64,000 bases of DNA from Pasteurella sp049941595 (lineage in GTDB: Bacteria; Pseudomonadota; Gammaproteobacteria; Enterobacterales; Pasteurellaceae): the NCBI GenBank assembly GCA_049941595.1, contig JBNFNA010000002.1, positions 1 to 64,000 of the forward strand, read 5' to 3'. A program made the translations under genes and the position numbers. Shown piece by piece: positions 1 through 6,952 of the stretch; position 1 is the stretch's first letter; the number at the start of each line of letters is the position of its first letter. The notes beneath the pieces are model-generated. The model worked only from the letters and a program-made list of their open reading frames with translations. It was not told the origin of the DNA and ran no database searches.

Positions 1-1
1 A

Positions 2-76
2 CAATCAATGCAACAAGAGCTATTAGATAAGCATTACTTACGCAAACACGGTAAAAATGCTTACTATGGGCAGTAA
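2..76 (+). CDS. C-terminal end of an unidentified protein (cut by window start)
   Basis: An open frame runs in from the window edge for 24 codons and stops at TAA (74-76). It is followed 17 bases later by a strong uptake-signal hairpin terminator, which is what one expects after a real gene. The visible tail is basic and ends in NAYYGQ. It is too short for me to name the protein. I infer it is coding only from the open frame and the terminator position. Confidence 0.4.
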   Translation, partial: QSMQQELLDKHYLRKHGKNAYYGQ

Positions 77-93
77 TTTTTAAGAAGCCTGAT

Positions 94-137
94 AAAAAAG
101 TGCGGTGAAAATTTTTAAAATTTCTACCGCACTTTTT
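94..137. terminator. Bidirectional hairpin made of two facing uptake signals
   Basis: AAAAAAGTGCGGT (94-106) and ACCGCACTTTTT (126-137) form an inverted repeat, with A-runs on the left and T-runs on the right, so it can terminate in both directions. It sits between a rightward gene end and the leftward pepT end. Confidence 0.85.
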
Positions 138-153
138 CTTTTGAATTTTCATC

Positions 154-1389
154 TTATTTCAATAAAGTCGCTGCTTTTTGCATAATCTGCAACGTCAACT
201 CACAAGATTTTATAAAACTTGGGATAGGTAAAAACTCAAAATTCGAATGGAAATTATGTGCACCTGTAAAATAGTTCGGGGTTGTAATCCCTTTTGCTGA
301 TAAGGCTGCACCATCAGTGCCGCCACGCATCGGCTTCACTTTCGGCTGAATATTGAGATCTTCCATTGCTGCGAAAAGCAAATCAAGCGAACGTCGATCT
401 TCCGTTAACGTATTGGCAATATTGTCGTAAATATCCGTAATTTCATATTCTAGCTTGGCTTTTGGATATTGTTGTTGAATTTGTTCTATCGCCTTCTGAA
501 TAAACAGCTTACGCTTTTCAAAACAAAGTTTATCAAAATCTCGGATAGCAATATTAACCGTTGCAGCACGCTGATTTGCTAATAGACCATTAAACCACCA
601 ATAACCTTCTTTATGTTCGGTACATTCTGGCGTTTGCTTGCGATCAAACAACTGAATAAAGTCTTGGGCGACTAAAATCGGGTTAACCAACACACCTTTG
701 GCTGACATTGGATGTGCACTCACCCCTTGAATATTTACTTTAGCAGCTGCGGCATTAAAATTCTCATAAACCACTTCACCTAACTCACAACAATCAATAG
801 TATAAGCAAAATCTGGTTTAAACTTAGTTAAGTCTAATAATTTTGCACCACGTAAACCAATTTCCTCATCAGGTACAAAGGCAATATAAATATCACCAGT
901 TTTAATTTTATTTTTCTTAATAAAAGTCAGCGCAGTCATAATACTTGCAATAGCCGCCTTATTATCTGCACCTAATACACTCGTTCCATCACTAAAAATA
1001 ATTTTTTGGTTTTCATAAGCTAAAATTTCAGGATGCTCTGCAACACGTAGCCAAATATTTTTCTCTTTATTTAGCAGTAAATCTTCGCCTTTGAAAGTGA
1101 GAATTTGCGGTTTAATATCTGGTGATAATGACACATCAACAGTATCTAAATGTGCGACAAAACCTATCGGCGTTGCATTTTCAACGCTACCTTTTAAAAG
1201 TGCGGTCACATTTGCGTGTTTATCAATTTCAACATTCACCAGCCCCAAGGCTTTTAATTCGTCTGCAAGCAAGTGAGCAAGCGTCCACTGCCCTACTGTA
1301 CTCGGTACGACTGTCGCACTCGCAGAACTTTGACTTGTTATAGCAAGATAACGAAAAAATTTTGAAACCAGTAATTGTTGCATCGCCAT
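154..1389 (-). CDS. pepT: Peptidase T (tripeptide aminopeptidase)
   Basis: This cytosolic zinc metallopeptidase of the M20 family removes the N-terminal residue from tripeptides. The 411 residues match the usual PepT length. Visible landmarks are the metal-binding segments FVAHLDTVD (about 77-85), DGTSVLGADNKAA (about 133-145), PDEEIG (about 173-178) and the C-terminal GGTDGAALSAKGI. The dimerisation domain occupies roughly 210-330. The start is well supported: AAGGAGAG lies five to six bases before ATG at 1389. It is a single-gene unit with its own terminator and converges on the partial gene at the window edge. I am confident in the family and name. Confidence 0.95.
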   Translation of the reverse strand: MAMQQLLVSKFFRYLAITSQSSASATVVPSTVGQWTLAHLLADELKALGLVNVEIDKHANVTALLKGSVENATPIGFVAHLDTVDVSLSPDIKPQILTFKGEDLLLNKEKNIWLRVAEHPEILAYENQKIIFSDGTSVLGADNKAAIASIMTALTFIKKNKIKTGDIYIAFVPDEEIGLRGAKLLDLTKFKPDFAYTIDCCELGEVVYENFNAAAAKVNIQGVSAHPMSAKGVLVNPILVAQDFIQLFDRKQTPECTEHKEGYWWFNGLLANQRAATVNIAIRDFDKLCFEKRKLFIQKAIEQIQQQYPKAKLEYEITDIYDNIANTLTEDRRSLDLLFAAMEDLNIQPKVKPMRGGTDGAALSAKGITTPNYFTGAHNFHSNFEFLPIPSFIKSCELTLQIMQKAATLLK

Positions 1390-1912
1390 ATTCTCTCCTT
1401 TTTACCACTCTGCTGTCTTTGTTTCAACATAGAATCGATGATTGTAAAACCAACTTAATTTTAATTCTACTTAAATTGCATAAAAAATATTTTAATATTA
1501 ATTAAAATATTTTTATATTCCATTCTTCTCTACACATTACTGATATAAAACATCATATTTATAAGCTTAATGAAAACCTCGATAATTTATTTTTATTCCC
1601 CTTATAAATATAATTTCCATTTCAATCAAGAAATCCTTTATGAAGTATATTTTAAAAATCTCCAAAGGCAGATAAAAAACCACTTAAAACAATAATAAAA
1701 AAATATTTTGAAAGATAAAAAGCATATATTTTTCAAACAATCACATTTCTAAAGACTTAATTCTTACTTTTCAGCTATCTTACAAAAATGCTACACACCG
1801 CTTGGATTCAAAACTTTCCAAAAATCAACCGCACTTTCAATGTGAATATTTGCCTATTAAAAAGCATATCCATATAATAAGCAGCTATTGAGTATTCTAT
1901 TGGTAAAAGAAA
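1390..1912. other. AT-rich intergenic region between divergent pepT and marC-type genes
   Basis: These 523 bases hold no open frame with a ribosome site that I can support. The region is extremely AT-rich, carries one uptake signal core (ACCGCACTT near 1828-1836) and ends with the promoter of the MarC-family gene. The pepT promoter must lie in the left part, but I see no single convincing pair of hexamers. Confidence 0.6.
1850..1878 (+). promoter_or_regulatory. Sigma-70 promoter for the MarC-family gene
   Basis: TTGCCT (1850-1855), a 17-base spacer and a perfect TATAAT (1873-1878) lie 35 bases before the start codon of the downstream gene. This is read directly from sequence; activity is inferred. 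Confidence 0.65.
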
Positions 1913-2539
1913 ATGGATTTAACGATTTATCTGCAGTTTTTTGTCAGTCTTATTGCATTGGTGAACCCGATTGGGGTTGTGCCCGTGTTTTATGCAATGA
2001 CATCAACATTTAGCAAAGAACAACGTAATAAAACGGGGTTAATTACTTGTTTTTCGATTGCGGTGATTTTACTTGTCAGTTTTTATTTTGGGCAATTTAT
2101 TTTAAATTCCTTTAAAATCTCGATTGATTCTTTCCGTATTGCCGGTGGGATTATCGTGGTGCTGATTGCCTTGACGATGATCAACGGTAAAATTGGTGAA
2201 CATAAAATCAACAAAGAAGAAAAAAGTGAAAATCTAGACGATTATACCAACATCGCCGTTGTGCCACTGGCTATGCCAATTATGGCGGGACCAGGCTCAA
2301 TCAGTGCGACGATTGTTTTTGGTTCGACACAACATCACGCTTTAGATTATCTCTATTCGTCACTCACCATTATCTTATTTGGTGTCACTTGTTATATGTT
2401 ATTCCGTTACTCTGAGCCGTTAATTAAACGCTTAGGAAAAACAGGCGCTAACGTGATTACCCGTATTATGGGTTTGCTGTTGATGTCTTTAGGTGTCGAA
2501 ATTATTACTGGTGGATTAAGAAACTTAGGTGTTTTCTAG
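1913..2539 (+). CDS. MarC-family (UPF0056) integral membrane protein
   Basis: This is a 208-residue inner-membrane protein with about six hydrophobic segments (roughly residues 5-25, 40-60, 68-88, 110-130, 145-165, 180-200). The family signature features NPIG near residue 19 and PLAMPIMAGPGS near 117 are both present. E. coli paralogues are MarC, YchE and YhgN. Despite the old name, MarC is not established as a drug-resistance protein, and the substrate of the family is unknown. The gene stands alone with its own promoter and an exceptionally long uptake-signal hairpin after it. The ribosome site is weak (an A-rich stretch ending AAGAAA). Confidence 0.85.
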   Translation: MDLTIYLQFFVSLIALVNPIGVVPVFYAMTSTFSKEQRNKTGLITCFSIAVILLVSFYFGQFILNSFKISIDSFRIAGGIIVVLIALTMINGKIGEHKINKEEKSENLDDYTNIAVVPLAMPIMAGPGSISATIVFGSTQHHALDYLYSSLTIILFGVTCYMLFRYSEPLIKRLGKTGANVITRIMGLLLMSLGVEIITGGLRNLGVF

Positions 2540-2557
2540 CAAGAACCTTTCTGCAAG

Positions 2558-2602
2558 AGTGCGGTAGTTTTATAAATTTTTCATAAAACTACCGCACTTT
2601 TT
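2558..2602 (+). terminator. Rho-independent terminator with 16-bp stem containing uptake signals
   Basis: AGTGCGGTAGTTTTAT (2558-2573) pairs perfectly with ATAAAACTACCGCACT (2583-2598) across a 9-base loop and is followed by a T-rich tail. The stem extends the two facing uptake signals by eight more paired bases. Confidence 0.9.
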
Positions 2603-2767
2603 ATTTACTATCTAAAAATCACTCTCAATTTTTATCTTTACCTCTATATTCCCTATCTAAAACTAAATATTTACAGTTAAAAAATCAACAAAATTAGATT
2701 TTATCTAAAAAAACTTGCTTTTTTTCATACAAAACACTAGCTTTATTAAAAATAATAAAATAATTCA

Positions 2768-2807
2768 AAGAAAACGTTTGCATAAGCCTAAAAACTTATT
2801 GCATATT
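2768..2807 (+). promoter_or_regulatory. gdhA promoter overlapped by a PurR-like operator
   Basis: AAGAAAACGTTTGCAT (2768-2783) matches the PurR consensus ACGCAAACGTTTGCGT at 13 of 16 bases, with the central CG and flanking AAA/TTT intact. It overlaps a possible -35 hexamer TTGCAT (2778-2783); with an 18-base spacer the -10 would be CATATT (2802-2807). Binding there would block polymerase. The rest of the 340-base gap from 2540 holds only the upstream terminator and AT-rich sequence. Confidence 0.5.
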
Positions 2808-2880
2808 ATCTGAGAAGCCTTTACGGCCAAAAAATAATAAAACATTGCAAACAATTACAACATCTTAGAAGGAAATCAGT

Positions 2881-4233
2881 ATGTCAGCTCAAATTGCCTC
2901 ATTAGAAGAGTTTTTATCCTACGTTGCAAAACGTGATTCAAACCAACCAGAATTTTTACAAGCGGTGCGTGAAGTTTTCACCTCAATTTGGCCATTCTTA
3001 GAAGCAAACCCGAAATATCGCTCACAAGCGTTATTAGAGCGTTTAATCGAGCCTGAGCGTGCAATTCAATTCCGTGTGGCGTGGACAGATGACAAAGGTC
3101 AAACCCAAGTAAACCGTGCATTCCGTGTACAATTTAATAGCGCAATCGGCCCATTCAAAGGTGGTATGCGTTTCCACCCTTCTGTAAACCTATCAATTTT
3201 AAAATTCTTAGGTTTTGAACAAATTTTCAAAAACGCATTAACCACATTGCCAATGGGTGGCGGTAAAGGTGGTTCAGACTTCGATCCAAAAGGTAAATCA
3301 GATGGTGAAGTAATGCGTTTCTGCCAAGCGTTAATCGCAGAATTATATCGTCACGTTGGCGCAGACACTGATGTACCAGCAGGCGACATCGGTGTAGGCG
3401 GCCGTGAAGTAGGCTACCTTGCTGGTTATATGAAAAAACTATCTAACCAAGCGGCTTGCGTATTCACTGGTCGTGGCCTTTCTTTCGGCGGTAGCTTAAT
3501 TCGTCCTGAAGCAACAGGTTATGGTTTAGTTTATTTCGCACAAGCAATGCTTGCTGAAAAAGGCGAAAGCTTCAAAGGTAAAACGGTTTCTGTATCTGGT
3601 TCGGGTAACGTTGCTCAATATGCGATTGAGAAAGCATTACAATTAGGCGCAAAAGTTGTAACTTGTTCAGATTCATCAGGTTATGTGTATGATGAAGCAG
3701 GCTTTACTGCAGAAAAACTCGCTGCGTTAATGGAGTTGAAAAATGAAAAACGTGGTCGCGTTGAAGAATATGCAAAACAATTTGGCTTAAAATATGTAGC
3801 AGGTAGAACCCCTTGGGAAGTAAAAGTCGATGTTGCACTACCTTGCGCAACCCAAAATGAATTAGATTTGGATTCAGCAAAAACCTTAATTGCGAATGGT
3901 GTTCAATTAGTAGCAGAAGGTGCAAATATGCCAACAACCATTGAAGCAACTGACGCATTCTTAGAAGCAGGCGTGTTATTCGGACCAGGTAAAGCAGCAA
4001 ACGCAGGTGGCGTAGCGACGTCTGGTTTAGAGATGACCCAAAGCTCACAACGTTTATATTGGTCTGCAGAAGAAGTAGATCAAAAACTACATAGTATTAT
4101 GTTAGACATTCACGCGAACTGTAAAAAATACGGCACTGTTGAAGGTCAAGAAAACATTAACTATGTTGTGGGTGCAAACGTAGCAGGTTTCGTGAAAGTG
4201 GCTGATGCAATGCTTGCTCAAGGCGTGTACTAA
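2881..4233 (+). CDS. gdhA: NADP-specific glutamate dehydrogenase
   Basis: The enzyme makes glutamate from 2-oxoglutarate, ammonia and NADPH in the cytosol; it acts as a hexamer. The 450-residue length is typical of the bacterial NADP enzyme. The substrate-binding stretch KGGMRFHPSVN (about 95-105), the catalytic-lysine loop PMGGGKGGSDFDP (about 122-134) and the Rossmann signature VSGSGNVAQYA (about 237-247) are all visible. AGAAGGAAAT precedes ATG at a good distance. It is monocistronic with a strong terminator. A PurR-like box over its promoter suggests that nitrogen assimilation is tied to purine supply here. Confidence 0.97.
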   Translation: MSAQIASLEEFLSYVAKRDSNQPEFLQAVREVFTSIWPFLEANPKYRSQALLERLIEPERAIQFRVAWTDDKGQTQVNRAFRVQFNSAIGPFKGGMRFHPSVNLSILKFLGFEQIFKNALTTLPMGGGKGGSDFDPKGKSDGEVMRFCQALIAELYRHVGADTDVPAGDIGVGGREVGYLAGYMKKLSNQAACVFTGRGLSFGGSLIRPEATGYGLVYFAQAMLAEKGESFKGKTVSVSGSGNVAQYAIEKALQLGAKVVTCSDSSGYVYDEAGFTAEKLAALMELKNEKRGRVEEYAKQFGLKYVAGRTPWEVKVDVALPCATQNELDLDSAKTLIANGVQLVAEGANMPTTIEATDAFLEAGVLFGPGKAANAGGVATSGLEMTQSSQRLYWSAEEVDQKLHSIMLDIHANCKKYGTVEGQENINYVVGANVAGFVKVADAMLAQGVY

Positions 4234-4259
4234 TCGAAAACTGAAAATCTAAAAGAATC

Positions 4260-4304
4260 GACCGCACTTTGGGAGGACTCATACCAAAGTGCAGTCTTTT
4301 TTTT
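4260..4304 (+). terminator. gdhA terminator (uptake-signal stem, one mismatch)
   Basis: ACCGCACTTTGG (4261-4272) pairs with CCAAAGTGCAGT (4284-4295), with a single mismatch, and is followed by TCTTTTTTTT. Confidence 0.85.
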
Positions 4305-4318
4305 ACACACTTTTTATC

Positions 4319-4897
4319 TTATTTTGAAGAATGTGGTGAGTGATGTCCGTGACCGTGACCGTGACCGTGACCGTGACCGTGACCGTGACCACCACGCAAA
4401 TGAATCACATTGCCTTCTTTGTCAACGTGAAATGCCTGCCCAAACCCTTTCACATATAAACTTTGTCTGGGGGTAAAACTGAAAAGTTTGAAATCACTTA
4501 AATCCGCCAAGTTATTGATACGTTCACCATAACGCTCACGCAACGCACCCAATAATTCTTTGCCTTCATCGCTACCTTTTTCAACTAAACGCGAATCTGC
4601 GTGCGTAGTTAAACGCTTACGGGCAAAAAGCTCTCTTGCCGTTTTCTCGTCTTCAATAAGCATCAATGAAACTTTTGGTACTTGTTGTAAATTCCGAGCG
4701 TGTCTTGCCATTTCAGAAATTAACACAACATATTGATTTTTATAGTAAGTGAATGGGGCATAACTTGCGTTAGGCTCGCCTTTCTCATTAACTGTCGCTA
4801 GCTGAATAGTTTTGCAATCTTCTCTAAATTCAACAATTTCAGAACCTATTTTTGCCTGTAACACTTGCTGGCGCTCTTCTTGACGATCTTCTGTCAT
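4319..4897 (-). CDS. HugZ/HutZ-type heme-utilisation protein with Gly-His repeat tail
   Basis: This 192-residue protein belongs to the pyridoxamine-phosphate-oxidase-like split-barrel group. Family members HugZ and HutZ bind or degrade heme in the cytosol so that iron can be used. Residues 25-150 carry the flavin-type barrel (for example IQLATVNEKGEPNASYAPF and LMLIEDE), and the C-terminus is an unusual run of eight Gly-His pairs followed by HSPHSSK, suited to heme or metal binding. I chose ATG at 4897 because GGGAG lies just before it; a longer in-frame start at 4939 would lie inside the Fur-box promoter. Its neighbours on the right are also iron or heme genes. The family call is firm; heme degradation as opposed to storage is inference. 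Confidence 0.82.
   Translation of the reverse strand: MTEDRQEERQQVLQAKIGSEIVEFREDCKTIQLATVNEKGEPNASYAPFTYYKNQYVVLISEMARHARNLQQVPKVSLMLIEDEKTARELFARKRLTTHADSRLVEKGSDEGKELLGALRERYGERINNLADLSDFKLFSFTPRQSLYVKGFGQAFHVDKEGNVIHLRGGHGHGHGHGHGHGHGHHSPHSSK
4347..4388. repeat. Seven perfect tandem copies of a 6-bp unit (CCGTGA)
   Basis: The repeat lies inside the 3' end of the HugZ-like gene and encodes Gly-His pairs on the minus strand. Because the unit is six bases, copy-number change would lengthen or shorten the tail without a frameshift. Confidence 0.95.
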
Positions 4898-4918
4898 TTT
4901 GTCTCCCTTGCTTTTTTT

Positions 4919-4968
4919 GAAAATGATTTTCATTTGCATAATTATGTAAAAAATGACAAGATTGTCAA
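4919..4968 (-). promoter_or_regulatory. Fur-box promoter of the HugZ-like gene
   Basis: On the minus strand TTGACA (4963-4968), a 16-base spacer and CATAAT (4941-4946) form a near-consensus promoter. GAAAATGATTTTCATTTGC (4919-4937) matches the 19-bp Fur box at 14 of 19 positions and covers the expected transcription start. Iron-dependent repression is inferred from that overlap. Confidence 0.8.
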
Positions 4969-5084
4969 TGTAAATTGTTTGTTAAATAACCAGGTCGGTG
5001 CTGTTCCTATTTCCACTTCAATACGGTTATTAAGCATATTTCTTTATTTATCAATAATCTTTAACTTAAAAAAATAGGCATAAA

Positions 5085-6758
5085 ATGCGTTCATTTTTCC
5101 ATCAATTATTTTCTCTCGCAAAAATCTTCTGGGGAGATAAAAAACATTGGTCGTCTTGGTTCATCTTAGCTACCGTTATTGCCATTGGTGTCTTTATCGT
5201 TTCTCTCAATGTAATGATTAATGATTGGAGCAAACATTTCTACGACACCCTAGCAGATCTGAATGTCGATAAAATCCTGCCGTTAATTAAAGAATATCTT
5301 ATTTATATAGCACTTTATATTTTGGTGAGCGTATATCGTAACTGGCTACGCAAATTATTGATAATTCGCTGGCGAAAAGCGATGACAGAGCATTTTGTCG
5401 AACGTTGGTTTAACCAAAAAATTTTCTATAAATTGGCGCAGAAAAATAAAATGGATAACCCTGACCAGCGGATTGCAGAAGACATTAACTTATTTGCCAA
5501 ATATAGCATTGAGCTCACGGTTTCCTTTATTTTGAATTTTGTTCAATTAGGTTCTTTCTTAATGATTTTGTGGAATCTATCGGGCGCACCGACTTTTGAA
5601 ATTTTTGGTTATTCCATTGTGGTAAAAGGCTATCTTGTTTGGGTGGCAATTATTTATGCTTTTCTGGGCAGTGCCGTCACCCATATTATTGGGCGCAAAC
5701 TTCACCCGCTTAATTATAATCAACAAGTTTATGAAGCCACTTTCCGTGGGAACTTAGTACGTAAACACGATAATGCGGAACAAATTGCCTTGTATGGTGG
5801 CGAAAATGCGGAAAAAAGTAAATTAGCCAATGATTTTGCATACATTGTTAAAAACTGGCGAGCCATTATGGACAAGGAAAGAAACCTTGGCTTTTTTACC
5901 GTAGGTTACTCGCGTTTTAGCTCAATGTTGCCTGTGCTTTGCGCTATTCCCTTGTTATTACTGAAAATTATCACCTTTGGCGGGCTAATGCAGATCAGAA
6001 GTGCTTTTGGTACTGTACTAGGGTCATTAAGTTGGTTCATTTATGCCTATACTATTTTGCCTGAATGGTCAGCGACAATTTCTCGTTTAGGGCAATTTAC
6101 AAAAGAAATTGAACAATTGGAAAAACAATATAAGCAACAAGAAGCGCCCGAACATAAAGCTGTGATACTAAAAAATTTATCGATTTTCACAGCGGATAAA
6201 CACCCATTACTTAATAGGCTCAATGCTGATATTGAACACGGCGAGTGGATCCGTTTAAAAGGGAATAGTGGGCTTGGGAAATCCAGTTTACTAAGAACCC
6301 TTTGTGGCATTTGGGAATATTATGAAGGTGATTATTCTATTGATAATCACAATAGTTTGTTCATTCCACAAAAAAGTTATTTAAACGACGGTACACTAGC
6401 AGAGTTGCTCAGTTATCCAAGCCAACAGCTTTACTCGCAAGCTGAATTAAACCAAGTATTAGAAGACGTTGGGTTGCATAAATGGGTTAATCATCTGAAT
6501 GAAAAACAAGTTTGGCGGATTGTACTTTCTAATGGAGAACAGCAACGCTTGGCATTCGCACGCATTTTATTAACTCAGCCAAAACTGTTGTGTCTAGATG
6601 AAGCAACGTCGAATTTAGATGAAGAATCCGCAACGATACTAATGGCTTTGATCCGTTACAAATTACCCGATACAACGGTTATTTTTACTTCTCATCAGAG
6701 TGAACTTACCACATTTGCTGATCGTGAAATGAATTTAAGTGCTTACTTACCTCACTAA
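5085..6758 (+). CDS. Fused ABC transporter (permease plus ATPase), YddA / HI0036 type
   Basis: A 557-residue inner-membrane protein. The N-terminal half has hydrophobic segments (about 24-44, 70-90, 145-165, 185-205, 280-310) of the SbmA/BacA-like domain family. The C-terminal ATPase has Walker A GNSGLGKSS (about 390), the signature LSNGEQQRLAFAR (about 485) and Walker B LLCLDEATSNLDEE (about 505). Substrates of the YddA branch are not established; peptide-like molecules are transported by SbmA and BacA. It is divergent from the Fur-controlled HugZ-like gene and just upstream of the Fur-controlled receptor, so an iron-linked role is possible but not shown. The ribosome site is weak (AGGC, seven bases before ATG). 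Confidence 0.85.
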   Translation: MRSFFHQLFSLAKIFWGDKKHWSSWFILATVIAIGVFIVSLNVMINDWSKHFYDTLADLNVDKILPLIKEYLIYIALYILVSVYRNWLRKLLIIRWRKAMTEHFVERWFNQKIFYKLAQKNKMDNPDQRIAEDINLFAKYSIELTVSFILNFVQLGSFLMILWNLSGAPTFEIFGYSIVVKGYLVWVAIIYAFLGSAVTHIIGRKLHPLNYNQQVYEATFRGNLVRKHDNAEQIALYGGENAEKSKLANDFAYIVKNWRAIMDKERNLGFFTVGYSRFSSMLPVLCAIPLLLLKIITFGGLMQIRSAFGTVLGSLSWFIYAYTILPEWSATISRLGQFTKEIEQLEKQYKQQEAPEHKAVILKNLSIFTADKHPLLNRLNADIEHGEWIRLKGNSGLGKSSLLRTLCGIWEYYEGDYSIDNHNSLFIPQKSYLNDGTLAELLSYPSQQLYSQAELNQVLEDVGLHKWVNHLNEKQVWRIVLSNGEQQRLAFARILLTQPKLLCLDEATSNLDEESATILMALIRYKLPDTTVIFTSHQSELTTFADREMNLSAYLPH

Positions 6759-6788
6759 ACTGAAATGACAGCACATTTTTGAAGCTAA

Positions 6789-6819
6789 GGAGGTTGCTCG
6801 CCGATAATGAGCCGCCTCC
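6789..6819 (+). terminator. Possible hairpin terminator after the ABC transporter
   Basis: GGAGG, then GCTC, pair with GAGC and CCTCC across 6789-6819; a T-run follows only after an 11-base gap, so termination is uncertain. Confidence 0.4.
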
Positions 6820-6871
6820 GTCCTCTCATTTTTTAACATTTCAGCGCCTTCTTTTTGTATAAAAAATATAC

Positions 6872-6912
6872 TTGACTTAGTATTTTTTTTATCGATAATG
6901 ATAATCGTTTTT
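6872..6912 (+). promoter_or_regulatory. Promoter with strong Fur box before the TonB-dependent receptor
   Basis: TTGACT (6872-6877), a 16-base spacer and GATAAT (6894-6899) form the promoter. GATAATGATAATCGTTTTT (6894-6912) matches the Fur consensus at 16 of 19 positions and overlaps the -10, the usual geometry for iron repression. Confidence 0.88.
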
Positions 6913-6952
6913 ATTTGTCTTTTAACATTAATTTAACAAACAAGGAAATCCT

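Noticed and set aside
4347..4388. Phase-variable on/off switch
   Set aside because: The repeat unit is six bases, so copy changes keep the frame; it could vary tail length but not switch the gene off.
4898..4939. Longer N-terminus for the HugZ-like protein
   Set aside because: The extension lies inside the Fur box and downstream of the predicted -10, while a good GGGAG ribosome site precedes ATG at 4897.
4865..5077. Plus-strand 70-codon frame before the ABC transporter gene
   Set aside because: It spans the HugZ-like gene start and its Fur promoter and has no ribosome site; I treat it as chance.
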